Origin: DASZMX01 sp035551475
GTDB lineage: Bacteria > Verrucomicrobiota > Verrucomicrobiia > Limisphaerales > Palsa-1400
Reading direction: 5' to 3'
Assembly (NCBI GenBank): GCA_035551475.1
Contig: DASZMX010000040.1
Location: 1-60,077, forward strand
Length of the DNA stretch: 60,077 nt
The first letter of the stretch is position 1, and each line of letters starts with the position of its first letter. The translations under genes were made by a program, and so were the position numbers. Positions 53,215 to 60,077 of this stretch are shown piece by piece. A model generated the notes under the pieces. That model ran no database searches. It saw only the letters and a list, made by a program, of their open reading frames with translations, and was not told the origin of the DNA.

Positions 53215-54785
53215 TATTTGGCGGCGGCGCCGGCAGGCGGAAGGTCTTTCCTGGGGAATAAGCCAAAGATCTCGCCCAGGGGATGCTGTGGCGGAATGGG
53301 CTCGGGGGCCGCCGCCAAATTCGGGGGCGCCGCCGGGAAGCCAAGCTGAAGCTGGAGTTTCTCCGCCGTGCCCGGCATCACCGGCCAGAGCAAATCGCCG
53401 AGGAGCCGGCAAACTTCGGCCAGTGTGTAAAGTATATGGTCAAGCTCGGTCGCGCGCTGCGGATCTTTCGCGAGTTTAAACGGGCTGGTTTGATCGATGT
53501 ATTGATTGGCGCGCATGATGAGCGCGCCGATGTGCTCCAGCGCATCTTGCAGTTGGTGGTTGCGATACGCCGCCACCGTGCGTTCGCGGCAGGCGCCGAT
53601 TTCGCGCGCCAACTGATTTTCGCCCGCCGGCACGAGCCCTTCCCGGTAGCGCTTGATCATGGAGAGTGAACGATTGACGAGATTGCCGAGGCCGTTGGCA
53701 AGTTCGGATTGGTAACGCGAGCGGAAACCGGCGTCGGTCCAATTGCCATCGGGCCCAATGGCCAATTCGCGCACGAGATAATAACGGAAAGCGTCCAGGC
53801 CCCATTCGTCAATCACAGCGATGGGATCGACGACATTGCGGGTACTTTTGCTGAGTTTTTGCCCTTCTTTCTGCCACCACCCATGCGCCAAAATCTGGCG
53901 GGGCAGGGGAAGCCCCATTGCCTTGAGCATGATGGGCCAGTAAACGGCGTGGAATTTCAGGATGTCCTTGCCGATCAAATGCACGTCGGCGGGCCAGAGA
54001 TCCAACCCGGCGGCCTGCGGCGTGAGACCAAGCGCGGACGCAATCAGCGGATCGCCGTGCGCGAGCGGCACGCTGATGTAATTGACCAGCGCATCGAACC
54101 ACACGTACGTGACATAAGCGGGGTCGAACGGGATCGGGATGCCCCACGATAAACGCGCCGCCGGGCGGCTAATGCACAGGTCTTCCAATGTTTCATTGCG
54201 CAAAAAGCCCAGGACTTCATTGCGCCGATTTTCCGGCATGATAAATTCCGGGTGCGCTTCGATGTGCGCGATCAGCCAGGCTTGATGTTCCTTCAGGCGG
54301 AAATAGTAATTCTCCTCTTCCAACTCCACCACCTTGCCCCACCAGGCGTCGAAGGTCCCGTCCGGCAAGCGGTCTTTCTCGGTTAGGAACGTCTCCGCGG
54401 AGGTCGAATAGAAGCCTTTGTATTTGGTGCGGTAAAACTGCCCGGCTTCGTTGAGGCGCGCGAGAATGGTTTGCACGACCACCCGATGGCGCGGTTGCGT
54501 GGTGCGGACAAAATCGTCGTTGGAAAGTCCCAGGCGCGAGGCGAAATGCTGCCAGCTTTGCGCCAGTTCATCGCAATAGCCCTGCGGGCTTTTGCCTTCC
54601 GCGAGCGCGGCCTGCTGGACTTTTTGTCCGTGTTCGTCGAGGCCGGTCAGGAAAAACACGTCGTTTCCCAGGCGACGCTGGGCGCGGGCGATGACGTCGG
54701 CCACGACTTTTTCATAAGCGTGCCCGAGGTGAGGTTGCCCGTTGACGTAGTCAATCGCAGTGGTGATGTAAAAACGCTTGTTCAT
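53214..54785 (-). CDS. metG: Methionyl-tRNA synthetase (zinc-free, MetG2-like)
   Basis: A 523-residue protein. The N-terminal FYITTAIDYVNGQPHLGHAY has the HIGH-type motif (HLGH). GQKLSKSTRNVV holds the KMSKS-type loop, and FLTGLDEHGQK and WFDALVNYISVPL are also conserved. The Cys of the zinc knuckle (CPxC...CxxC) are missing, as in the shorter MetG2 class, and the C-terminal tRNA-binding (Trbp111) domain is absent. The helical anticodon-binding domain lies at about 365-480. It charges tRNA(Met). The stop overlaps the start of a PAS-kinase gene, so this housekeeping gene heads a signalling operon. Confidence 0.97.
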   Translation of the reverse strand: MNKRFYITTAIDYVNGQPHLGHAYEKVVADVIARAQRRLGNDVFFLTGLDEHGQKVQQAALAEGKSPQGYCDELAQSWQHFASRLGLSNDDFVRTTQPRHRVVVQTILARLNEAGQFYRTKYKGFYSTSAETFLTEKDRLPDGTFDAWWGKVVELEEENYYFRLKEHQAWLIAHIEAHPEFIMPENRRNEVLGFLRNETLEDLCISRPAARLSWGIPIPFDPAYVTYVWFDALVNYISVPLAHGDPLIASALGLTPQAAGLDLWPADVHLIGKDILKFHAVYWPIMLKAMGLPLPRQILAHGWWQKEGQKLSKSTRNVVDPIAVIDEWGLDAFRYYLVRELAIGPDGNWTDAGFRSRYQSELANGLGNLVNRSLSMIKRYREGLVPAGENQLAREIGACRERTVAAYRNHQLQDALEHIGALIMRANQYIDQTSPFKLAKDPQRATELDHILYTLAEVCRLLGDLLWPVMPGTAEKLQLQLGFPAAPPNLAAAPEPIPPQHPLGEIFGLFPRKDLPPAGAAAK

Positions 54786-54875
54786 TCAAGTTTCCGGCCA
54801 ATCGCGCCGAGAGCATAGGTTTGCGGACGAAAATGGGCAAAGCTTTTGCGCGGGCTTGCAAAGGGCCGAAAGATA

Positions 54876-54935
54876 TTGACAATGGCGGTCGCTGGGATAG
54901 TGTTATACATTAGTAAGATTAGTAAGTAACTTATG
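54876..54935 (+). promoter_or_regulatory. Leader of the sulfate-assimilation operon: tandem repeats and palindrome
   Basis: TTGACA (54876-54881) is a perfect -35 hexamer. TATACA at 54904-54909 resembles a -10 box but the 22-bp spacer is too long; TAGTGT at 54898 gives 16 bp but is weak. Directly after, ATTAGTAAG occurs twice head to tail (54909-54917 and 54918-54926), and TAAGTAACTTA (54923-54933) is a perfect palindrome that reaches the A of the cysI start codon. A repressor bound here would cover the ribosome-binding site. The regulator is unknown. Confidence 0.45.
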
Positions 54936-56606
54936 ATTACAGAACAGGCCACGCCGAAATTGACGCGGAATGAGGGACTCAAGGAAAACAGCCCGCTGCT
55001 GTCCGGCACCATCGCCCCCACCTTGGCTGATCCGTCCAAGGAACGATTCTCTGACGACGACTACGAATTTCTGAAATTTCACGGCATCTACCAAGGGGAC
55101 GACCGGGACAAACGCAAGATTGCCAAGCAATACATATATATGGTGCGCGGCCGTTTGCCGGGCGGAACGATTACGCCGGATGTTTATCTGGCGTTTGACC
55201 GGCTGGCCCAGGAGTACGCGAACAACACTTTGCGCATCACGACGCGGCAGGGGTTTCAATTTCACGGCGTCACTAAGGGCGGTTTGGGCAAACTGATGAA
55301 GGGGCTCAACGACGCCATGGCCACCACGCTGGCCGCGTGCGGCGATGTGAACCGCAATGTCATGGCGGCGCCCACGCCGGCGACCAGCCCGCTGGTGAAC
55401 GACATCCAGCTCCACGCCAAGGAGGTTTCCGACGCGCTGCTGCCCAAGACGCGCGCGTATCACCAAATTTGGGTGGAAGGGACGGAGTTGAATTTAACCG
55501 ACGAAGACGCGAAGTTCGTCGATCCGCTTTACGGCAAGACCTATCTGCCCCGCAAATTCAAGGTGGCCTTTGCCATTCCGCCGCTGAATGACATCGATGT
55601 GTTCACGAACGATTGCGGTTTTATCGCCATCGTCGAAAACGGAAAGTTGGCCGGATACAATCTGGTCGCCGGCGGCGGCATGGGCATGTCGCATGGCAAC
55701 GCCCATACCTTTCCCCGCTTGGCGGATGTCATTGGCTTCATCGCGCCGAATCAGGTGATTGAAACGGCCAAGGCGGTTGTGACCATTCATCGTGATTTTG
55801 GCGACCGCACCAATCGCAAACATGCGCGGCTCAAATATGTCCTCGAAGAGCGGGGCGTGGAGTGGTTCCGCGAGGAAATGGAGCGGCGCTTGGGATTCAA
55901 GTTTGGCCCGGCGCGCCCATTCGAATTTAAGCGGCAAGGCGATCTTTACGGCTGGCATCAGCAGTTTGATGGAAATTATTTTCTCGGAATATTCGTCGAG
56001 AACGGGCGCATCAAAGATGACCAGGGCTATCGGTTGAAGGCTGGTTTGCGGGCCGTCATGGAGAAATATCCCACCGAAGCGCGCTTGACGCCTTCGCAAA
56101 ACATTCTGCTGGTCAACATCAAGCCCGAGGACCGCGAGGGCATCGAGCAGATTTTGGATAATCATGGCGTGCCCGTGCAAAATCAGGGGAGCGCCGTGCG
56201 GCGCGCGTCCATCGCGTGCCCGGCGCTGCCCACGTGCGGCCTAGCCCTGGCGGAGGCGGAGCGCCTTTCGCCGGATGTTTTGACGCGCATCGAAGGGTTG
56301 CTCAACGAAGTGGGCTTGAAGGACGAGGAAATCATCGTGCGCATGACGGGCTGCCCCAACGGTTGCGCCCGGCCTTACATGGCGGAATTGGCGTTGGTCG
56401 GGCGGTCGCCCGGGAAATATCAGCTTTTTCTCGGCGGCAACGAAGCCGGCACCCGCCTGGCCAAGTCCTACAAGGACAACGTCAAGAATGATGATCTTGT
56501 CAATGAACTGCGCCCCTTGCTGACCCGTTTTGCCCAGGAGCGCACGGGCGGCGAGCGGTTTGGCGATTTTTGCCATCGCGTCCTGGAAGTCCCGGTCGCC
56601 GCCTAA
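54933..56606 (+). CDS. cysI: Assimilatory sulfite (nitrite/sulfite) reductase hemoprotein
   Basis: A 557-residue protein. The two-fold ferredoxin-like/siroheme architecture is complete: LRITTRQGFQFHGVTKGGL, GDVNRNVMAAPTP, YLPRKFKVAFAIPPLNDIDV and YNLVAGGGMGMSHGNAHTFP. The 4Fe-4S/siroheme cysteines are C429-x5-C435 (ACPALPTCGLALAEAE) and C474-x3-C478 (TGCPNGCARPY). TRQGFQFH and the NRK/R pattern fit sulfite rather than nitrite as substrate, and the downstream cysHDNC genes support this. It reduces sulfite to sulfide with six electrons in the cytoplasm; no flavoprotein subunit (cysJ) is adjacent, so ferredoxin may be the donor. It is the first gene of the operon. Confidence 0.93.
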   Translation: MITEQATPKLTRNEGLKENSPLLSGTIAPTLADPSKERFSDDDYEFLKFHGIYQGDDRDKRKIAKQYIYMVRGRLPGGTITPDVYLAFDRLAQEYANNTLRITTRQGFQFHGVTKGGLGKLMKGLNDAMATTLAACGDVNRNVMAAPTPATSPLVNDIQLHAKEVSDALLPKTRAYHQIWVEGTELNLTDEDAKFVDPLYGKTYLPRKFKVAFAIPPLNDIDVFTNDCGFIAIVENGKLAGYNLVAGGGMGMSHGNAHTFPRLADVIGFIAPNQVIETAKAVVTIHRDFGDRTNRKHARLKYVLEERGVEWFREEMERRLGFKFGPARPFEFKRQGDLYGWHQQFDGNYFLGIFVENGRIKDDQGYRLKAGLRAVMEKYPTEARLTPSQNILLVNIKPEDREGIEQILDNHGVPVQNQGSAVRRASIACPALPTCGLALAEAERLSPDVLTRIEGLLNEVGLKDEEIIVRMTGCPNGCARPYMAELALVGRSPGKYQLFLGGNEAGTRLAKSYKDNVKNDDLVNELRPLLTRFAQERTGGERFGDFCHRVLEVPVAA

Positions 56607-56612
56607 TTTCCT

Positions 56613-57383
56613 GTGCAAACCACGCCCGCCATGCCCGTGCCTGTCGTCGGCGACGCGAAATTGACGCCGCGCGACGTCGCCGTGCTCAACGAGCAGTTTT
56701 CCGATGCGCCCTCGGAGGATATTCTCACGTGGGCCTGGGACCGGTTTGGCGCGCGGGCGGCGATTGGCACCAGCTTTCAAGGATCGGGGCTGGTCATGAT
56801 GCACCTGGCGAAAACGGCAGGCTTGCCTTTCCCGGCCTTCACGCTCGACACGGGTTTGCTTTTTCCAGAAACGCTGGAGTTGAAAAAGAAACTGGAGGAT
56901 TTTTTCGGCTTTCAGATTGAGTCGCTCAAGCCGGATTTGACCGTCGAACAGCAGGCGGAGGCGCAAGGCCCGGAGCTGTGGAAACGCGACCCCGACCTTT
57001 GCTGCACGGTGCGGAAAGTCATCCCGTTGCAAGGCAAGCTGCGCGATCTAAGCTGCTGGATCACGGGCCTGCGCCGGCATCAGTCCGAGGGCCGCGCCGG
57101 CATCGGCGTGATCGAGCTTTATGATTTCGAGCCGGGGCACGACATCATCAAATTGAATCCCATGGCCAATTGGAGCCGCGAAACGATTTGGGAATACATC
57201 CGCGCGCATCGCATCCCGTACAATCCGCTGCACGACCTCGGGTATCATTCCATTGGCTGCCAGACCTGCACAGTCAAGACCAATAACGGCGACAACGAGC
57301 GCGCCGGGCGCTGGATCGGCTTCAACAAGGTTGAGTGCGGCATTCACACCTTCATGTCCAAGAAAATCGATTTTCAAATTTAA
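56613..57383 (+). CDS. cysH: Fe-S adenylyl-sulfate (APS/PAPS) reductase
   Basis: A 256-residue protein. The P-loop-like site reads AAIGTSFQGSGLVMMHL, with FTLDTGLLFPET following. C130-C131 (DLCCTVRK) and C216-x2-C219 (IGCQTCT) are the four ligands of a 4Fe-4S cluster, and the C-terminal KVECGIHTF holds the catalytic Cys242. Cluster-containing enzymes of this family reduce APS, sometimes also PAPS, to sulfite using thioredoxin. GTG start at 56613, 6 bp after cysI; ATG at 56631 is a shorter option. Its product sulfite feeds the upstream sulfite reductase. Confidence 0.95.
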   Translation: MQTTPAMPVPVVGDAKLTPRDVAVLNEQFSDAPSEDILTWAWDRFGARAAIGTSFQGSGLVMMHLAKTAGLPFPAFTLDTGLLFPETLELKKKLEDFFGFQIESLKPDLTVEQQAEAQGPELWKRDPDLCCTVRKVIPLQGKLRDLSCWITGLRRHQSEGRAGIGVIELYDFEPGHDIIKLNPMANWSRETIWEYIRAHRIPYNPLHDLGYHSIGCQTCTVKTNNGDNERAGRWIGFNKVECGIHTFMSKKIDFQI

Positions 57384-57385
57384 AC

Positions 57386-58198
57386 ATGGATTACCTTTCA
57401 AAACTGGAAAATCAAAGCATCTACATTTTGCGCGAGGCGCAAAACAAGTTTGAACAGCTCGCCATGCTGTGGAGCATCGGCAAGGATTCCACGGTCCTGC
57501 TCTGGCTGGCGCGAAAGGCCTTTTTCGGCCATGTCCCGTTCCCGCTCGTCCATGTGGACACGACCTACAAAATCCAGAGCATGATCGAATACCGCGATCG
57601 CGTCGTGAAAGAGTGGGGCCTGCAACTGGTCGTGGGCAAAAACCAGGCGGTGCTGGACCGCGGGGTGACCTTTCCCGCCGGCAAAGCGACGCGCGTGGAA
57701 TGCTGCGGCACGCTGAAGAAAGACGGACTCAAAGCCGTGCTGGAAGAGCATCATTACACGGGCGTGATTGTCGGGGTGCGCCGCGACGAAGAGCCGACGC
57801 GCGCCAAGGAGCGTTATTTCAGCCCGCGCGATAAAAACATGGAATGGAACGTGGAGGATCAACCGCCGGAATTGTGGGACCAGTTCAAGACCGATTTCCA
57901 AAAGGATGCGCATATCCGCATTCATCCGCTCCTGCATTGGACCGAGCTGAACATCTGGGAATATATCGAGCGCGAAAACATCCCGGTCATTCCTCTTTAT
58001 TTTGACAACGGCAAGGGTGAACGCTATCGCAGCCTCGGTTGCGCCCCCTGCACGTTCCCGATCAAATCCACGGCGCGCAACGTGCGCGAGATCATCGAGG
58101 AATTGCGCCACACCAAGACCTCCGAACGCTCCGGCCGCGCCCAGGACAAGGAAAGCGAAGACGCTTTTGAAAAGCTGCGCCGTGACGGTTACATGTAA
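57386..58198 (+). CDS. cysD: Sulfate adenylyltransferase subunit 2
   Basis: A 270-residue protein. LENQSIYILREAQNKFEQLA, the PP-loop variant MLWSIGKDSTVLLWLARKAF, FPLVHVDTTYKIQSMIEYRD, VIVGVRRDEEPTRAKERYFS, WTELNIWEYIERENIPVIPL and RYRSLGCAPCTFPI all match CysD. It makes APS from sulfate and ATP together with the GTPase CysN. ATG at 57386 is 2 bp after the cysH stop; longer starts lie inside cysH. It is followed 18 bp later by cysN-cysC. Confidence 0.97.
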   Translation: MDYLSKLENQSIYILREAQNKFEQLAMLWSIGKDSTVLLWLARKAFFGHVPFPLVHVDTTYKIQSMIEYRDRVVKEWGLQLVVGKNQAVLDRGVTFPAGKATRVECCGTLKKDGLKAVLEEHHYTGVIVGVRRDEEPTRAKERYFSPRDKNMEWNVEDQPPELWDQFKTDFQKDAHIRIHPLLHWTELNIWEYIERENIPVIPLYFDNGKGERYRSLGCAPCTFPIKSTARNVREIIEELRHTKTSERSGRAQDKESEDAFEKLRRDGYM

Positions 58199-58216
58199 AA
58201 TTTTCCCGAAAACCAC

Positions 58217-60077
58217 ATGCAAGACACCCGTTCCCACGCTCCGTCGGAGCAGCTCAAAATTGTCATCGTTGGCCACGTGGACCACGGCAAATCGACGTTT
58301 GTCGGCCGATTGTTTCACGACACCGGCTCCCTGCCGGAAGGGAAGCTCGAACAACTGGAGGCCATCGCCAAACGGCGCGGCGTGCCTTTCGAATGGGCCA
58401 ACCTGATGGACGCCCTGCAATCCGAGCGCGACCAGAACATCACCATCGACACGGCCCAAATCTGGTTCCAGACGAAGAAGCGGCAGTATGTTATTATTGA
58501 CGCTCCGGGCCACAAGGAATTCCTCAAGAACATGATCACGGGCGCGGCCAACGCCGAGGCCGCCCTGCTGTTGATCGACGCCAACGAAGGCGTGCAGGAG
58601 CAATCCCGACGCCACGGTTATTTGCTCAATTTGCTGGGCATCCGCCAGATTGCCGTCCTGGTCAATAAAATGGATTTGCGCGGCTATTCCCAGGAACGGT
58701 TTGACCAGGTGGAGAAGGAGTTTCGCGCTTTTCTCAAAACGGTGGGCGTCCAGCCGAAGTGTTTCATTCCGATTGCCGCCAAGCATGGCGATAACATCGC
58801 CACTCGCAGCGCGGCCATGCCGTGGTACCAGGGCGGCACCGTTTTGGAAACGCTGGATCAATTTGAAGCCGCGCAACAGGCCGAGGGGCAGCCCCTGCGT
58901 TTTCCCATCCAGGACGTTTATCGTTTTGACAACCGCCGCATTCTGGCGGGCCGCATCGAGTCGGGCAAAATTGCCGTGGGCGACCGGGTGGTGTTCTCGC
59001 CCAGCAACAAGGTCAGCGTGGTCAAAACCATCGAACGCTGGAATGCGCCGGTGGCGACGGAAGCCCATTTCGGCGAGTCCATTGGCATCACGCTCACCGA
59101 GCAAATTTTTGTGGAGCGCGGCGCGATTGCCGCGCGCGAAACAGAGCCGCCATATGAATTGACCAAGTTCAAGGCGCGGCTTTTCTGGCTGGGCCGCGCG
59201 CCTTTCACCAAGGGCAAAACCTACAAGCTCAAGCTCGCCACCCAGGAAGTGGAATGCGAAATCGACGCCATTGAGCGCGTCATTGATTCTTCGACGCTGG
59301 AAACCATCAATGGGCAAAACACCTTTGTCGGGCGCAACGAAGTCGCTGAATTGACCCTGCACACGCGGCGGCCGGTCGCATTTGACGTGCATGCGGACAT
59401 CATTGCCACCGGGCGCTTTGTCATCGTGGACGGGTTCGAGGTGTCGGGCGGCGGCATCATTGCCGCGGACGGCTATCCGCGCCGCACCGCCGACAGCCTG
59501 CAAAAGAGCCATAATATTTATTGGAGCCAGGGCAAGGTGACAGCCGCGCAACGTTCCCTGCGCAATCATCATGCCGGGCGTATCGTGTGGTTGACAGGAC
59601 TTTCCGCCTCGGGCAAATCCACCATCGCGGTGGAGCTGGAGCGTGAATTGTTCAACCTGGGCCGGCACGTTTACATTCTCGACGGCGACAATGTGCGCCA
59701 CGGGCTTTGCTCCGACCTCGGTTTTTCCGCGGCGGATCGCAAGGAAAACATTCGGCGGGTCGGGGAAGCGGCCAAGCTCTTTGCCGACGCCGGAATCATT
59801 TGCGTGACGGCGTTCATTTCGCCGTATCGCGCGGACCGCGACATGGTGCGCAAGCTGGCGCCGGAAGGAACGTTCGTGGAGGTGTACGTCAACGCGCCGC
59901 TGGAAGTGTGCGAACAGCGCGATCCCAAGGGCCTTTACGCCAAGGCGCGGGCGCACGAGATCAAGGATTTCACAGGCGTTTCCGCGCCGTACGAAGCGCC
60001 TTCCCGGCCGGAAATCGAGCTGCGCACAGACCAATCGAGCGTGGCGGAATCGGTCGCGCGCATCGTGGAATTTCTCC
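58217..60077 (+). CDS. cysNC: CysN-CysC fusion: sulfate adenylyltransferase GTPase + APS kinase (3' end outside window)
   Basis: The frame opens with ATG 58217 and is open to the right edge (at least 620 residues). The GTPase domain has GHVDHGKSTFVGRLF (P-loop about 19-27), SERDQNITIDTAQIWF (switch I), DAPGHKEFLKNMITGA (DxPGH) and VNKMDL. Elongation-factor-like beta-barrel domains follow. From about residue 455 the APS kinase domain begins: RIVWLTGLSASGKSTIAVEL (P-loop), ILDGDNVRHGLCSDLGFS and CVTAFISPYRADRD. The first half activates CysD by GTP hydrolysis; the second phosphorylates APS to PAPS. GHVDHGKS instead of the classical CysN GSVDDGKS makes the GTPase look closer to EF-1A/EF-Tu. About the last 20 residues are missing. 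Confidence 0.93.
   Translation, partial: MQDTRSHAPSEQLKIVIVGHVDHGKSTFVGRLFHDTGSLPEGKLEQLEAIAKRRGVPFEWANLMDALQSERDQNITIDTAQIWFQTKKRQYVIIDAPGHKEFLKNMITGAANAEAALLLIDANEGVQEQSRRHGYLLNLLGIRQIAVLVNKMDLRGYSQERFDQVEKEFRAFLKTVGVQPKCFIPIAAKHGDNIATRSAAMPWYQGGTVLETLDQFEAAQQAEGQPLRFPIQDVYRFDNRRILAGRIESGKIAVGDRVVFSPSNKVSVVKTIERWNAPVATEAHFGESIGITLTEQIFVERGAIAARETEPPYELTKFKARLFWLGRAPFTKGKTYKLKLATQEVECEIDAIERVIDSSTLETINGQNTFVGRNEVAELTLHTRRPVAFDVHADIIATGRFVIVDGFEVSGGGIIAADGYPRRTADSLQKSHNIYWSQGKVTAAQRSLRNHHAGRIVWLTGLSASGKSTIAVELERELFNLGRHVYILDGDNVRHGLCSDLGFSAADRKENIRRVGEAAKLFADAGIICVTAFISPYRADRDMVRKLAPEGTFVEVYVNAPLEVCEQRDPKGLYAKARAHEIKDFTGVSAPYEAPSRPEIELRTDQSSVAESVARIVEFL

Noticed and set aside
57398..60034. 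Long minus-strand open frame (about 880 codons) opposite cysD and cysN-cysC
   Set aside because: The plus strand carries complete CysD and CysN/CysC motifs; the opposite product is His/Arg/Phe-rich without any domain.

Overview
The window is bacterial chromosome, most likely from a verrucomicrobium of the Limisphaerales (Pedosphaera-like) group. The clues are a pseudopilin with the H-X9-DG C-terminal motif, several large exported Thr/Asn-rich Ig-like proteins whose C-termini end in a W..LG...FY.L module, a short chlamydia-like HemA, few clear Shine-Dalgarno sites and many TTGA/GTGA/ATGA start-stop overlaps. The taxonomic call is inferred from protein style, not from a marker gene. No CRISPR array, insertion sequence, prophage or rRNA gene is visible.

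Layout. 1-5192 (minus) is a giant exported repeat protein whose gene runs off the left edge. 5516-5600 is a decayed tRNA-Ser-like sequence. It is followed by an Rrf2-type regulator and an unusual CaCA-type antiporter. 6990-8539 (minus) holds a pseudopilin and a PAP2/acid phosphatase, divergent from a secreted Ig-domain protein (8791-11913) that ends at a strong intrinsic terminator. A membrane histidine kinase follows. 13645-20336 is an exopolysaccharide/O-antigen cluster: GT2, Wzy-like polymerase, methyltransferase, a sugar-cluster protein of unknown family, GT4 and a Wzx-like flippase.

20566-27359 is mostly housekeeping (yajQ, proB, mazG, an M29 aminopeptidase) plus a GH141-like beta-helix protein, an esterase and a SpoIIAA-like protein. 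27356-29168 is a lemA-TPM-TPM operon. 29390-31639 encodes an exported protein that shares a module with the giant protein. 31655-34497 is a tetrapyrrole operon (CcsA/HemX-like, hemA, hemC), with a sedolisin protease upstream. 37101-40289 is one continuous frame joining a B12-binding radical SAM protein to a complete gamma-glutamyltranspeptidase. Next come a GntP-type permease, a three-gene ABC exporter, a LigD-type ATP-dependent ligase, a glycosyltransferase/flippase pair, an M20 deacetylase and purC. metG is coupled to a PAS kinase and a response regulator.

54933 to the right edge is an assimilatory sulfate-reduction operon: sulfite reductase, Fe-S APS/PAPS reductase, cysD and a cysN-cysC fusion cut by the window edge. 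Tandem repeats and a palindrome lie just before its first start codon. Together these genes take sulfate to sulfide; the hemA/hemC pathway also supplies the precursor of the siroheme that sulfite reductase needs. The most unusual items are the radical SAM-GGT fusion, the near-identical tandem repeats in the giant gene, two modules shared among exported proteins, and the antiporter with Asn at both expected acidic positions.
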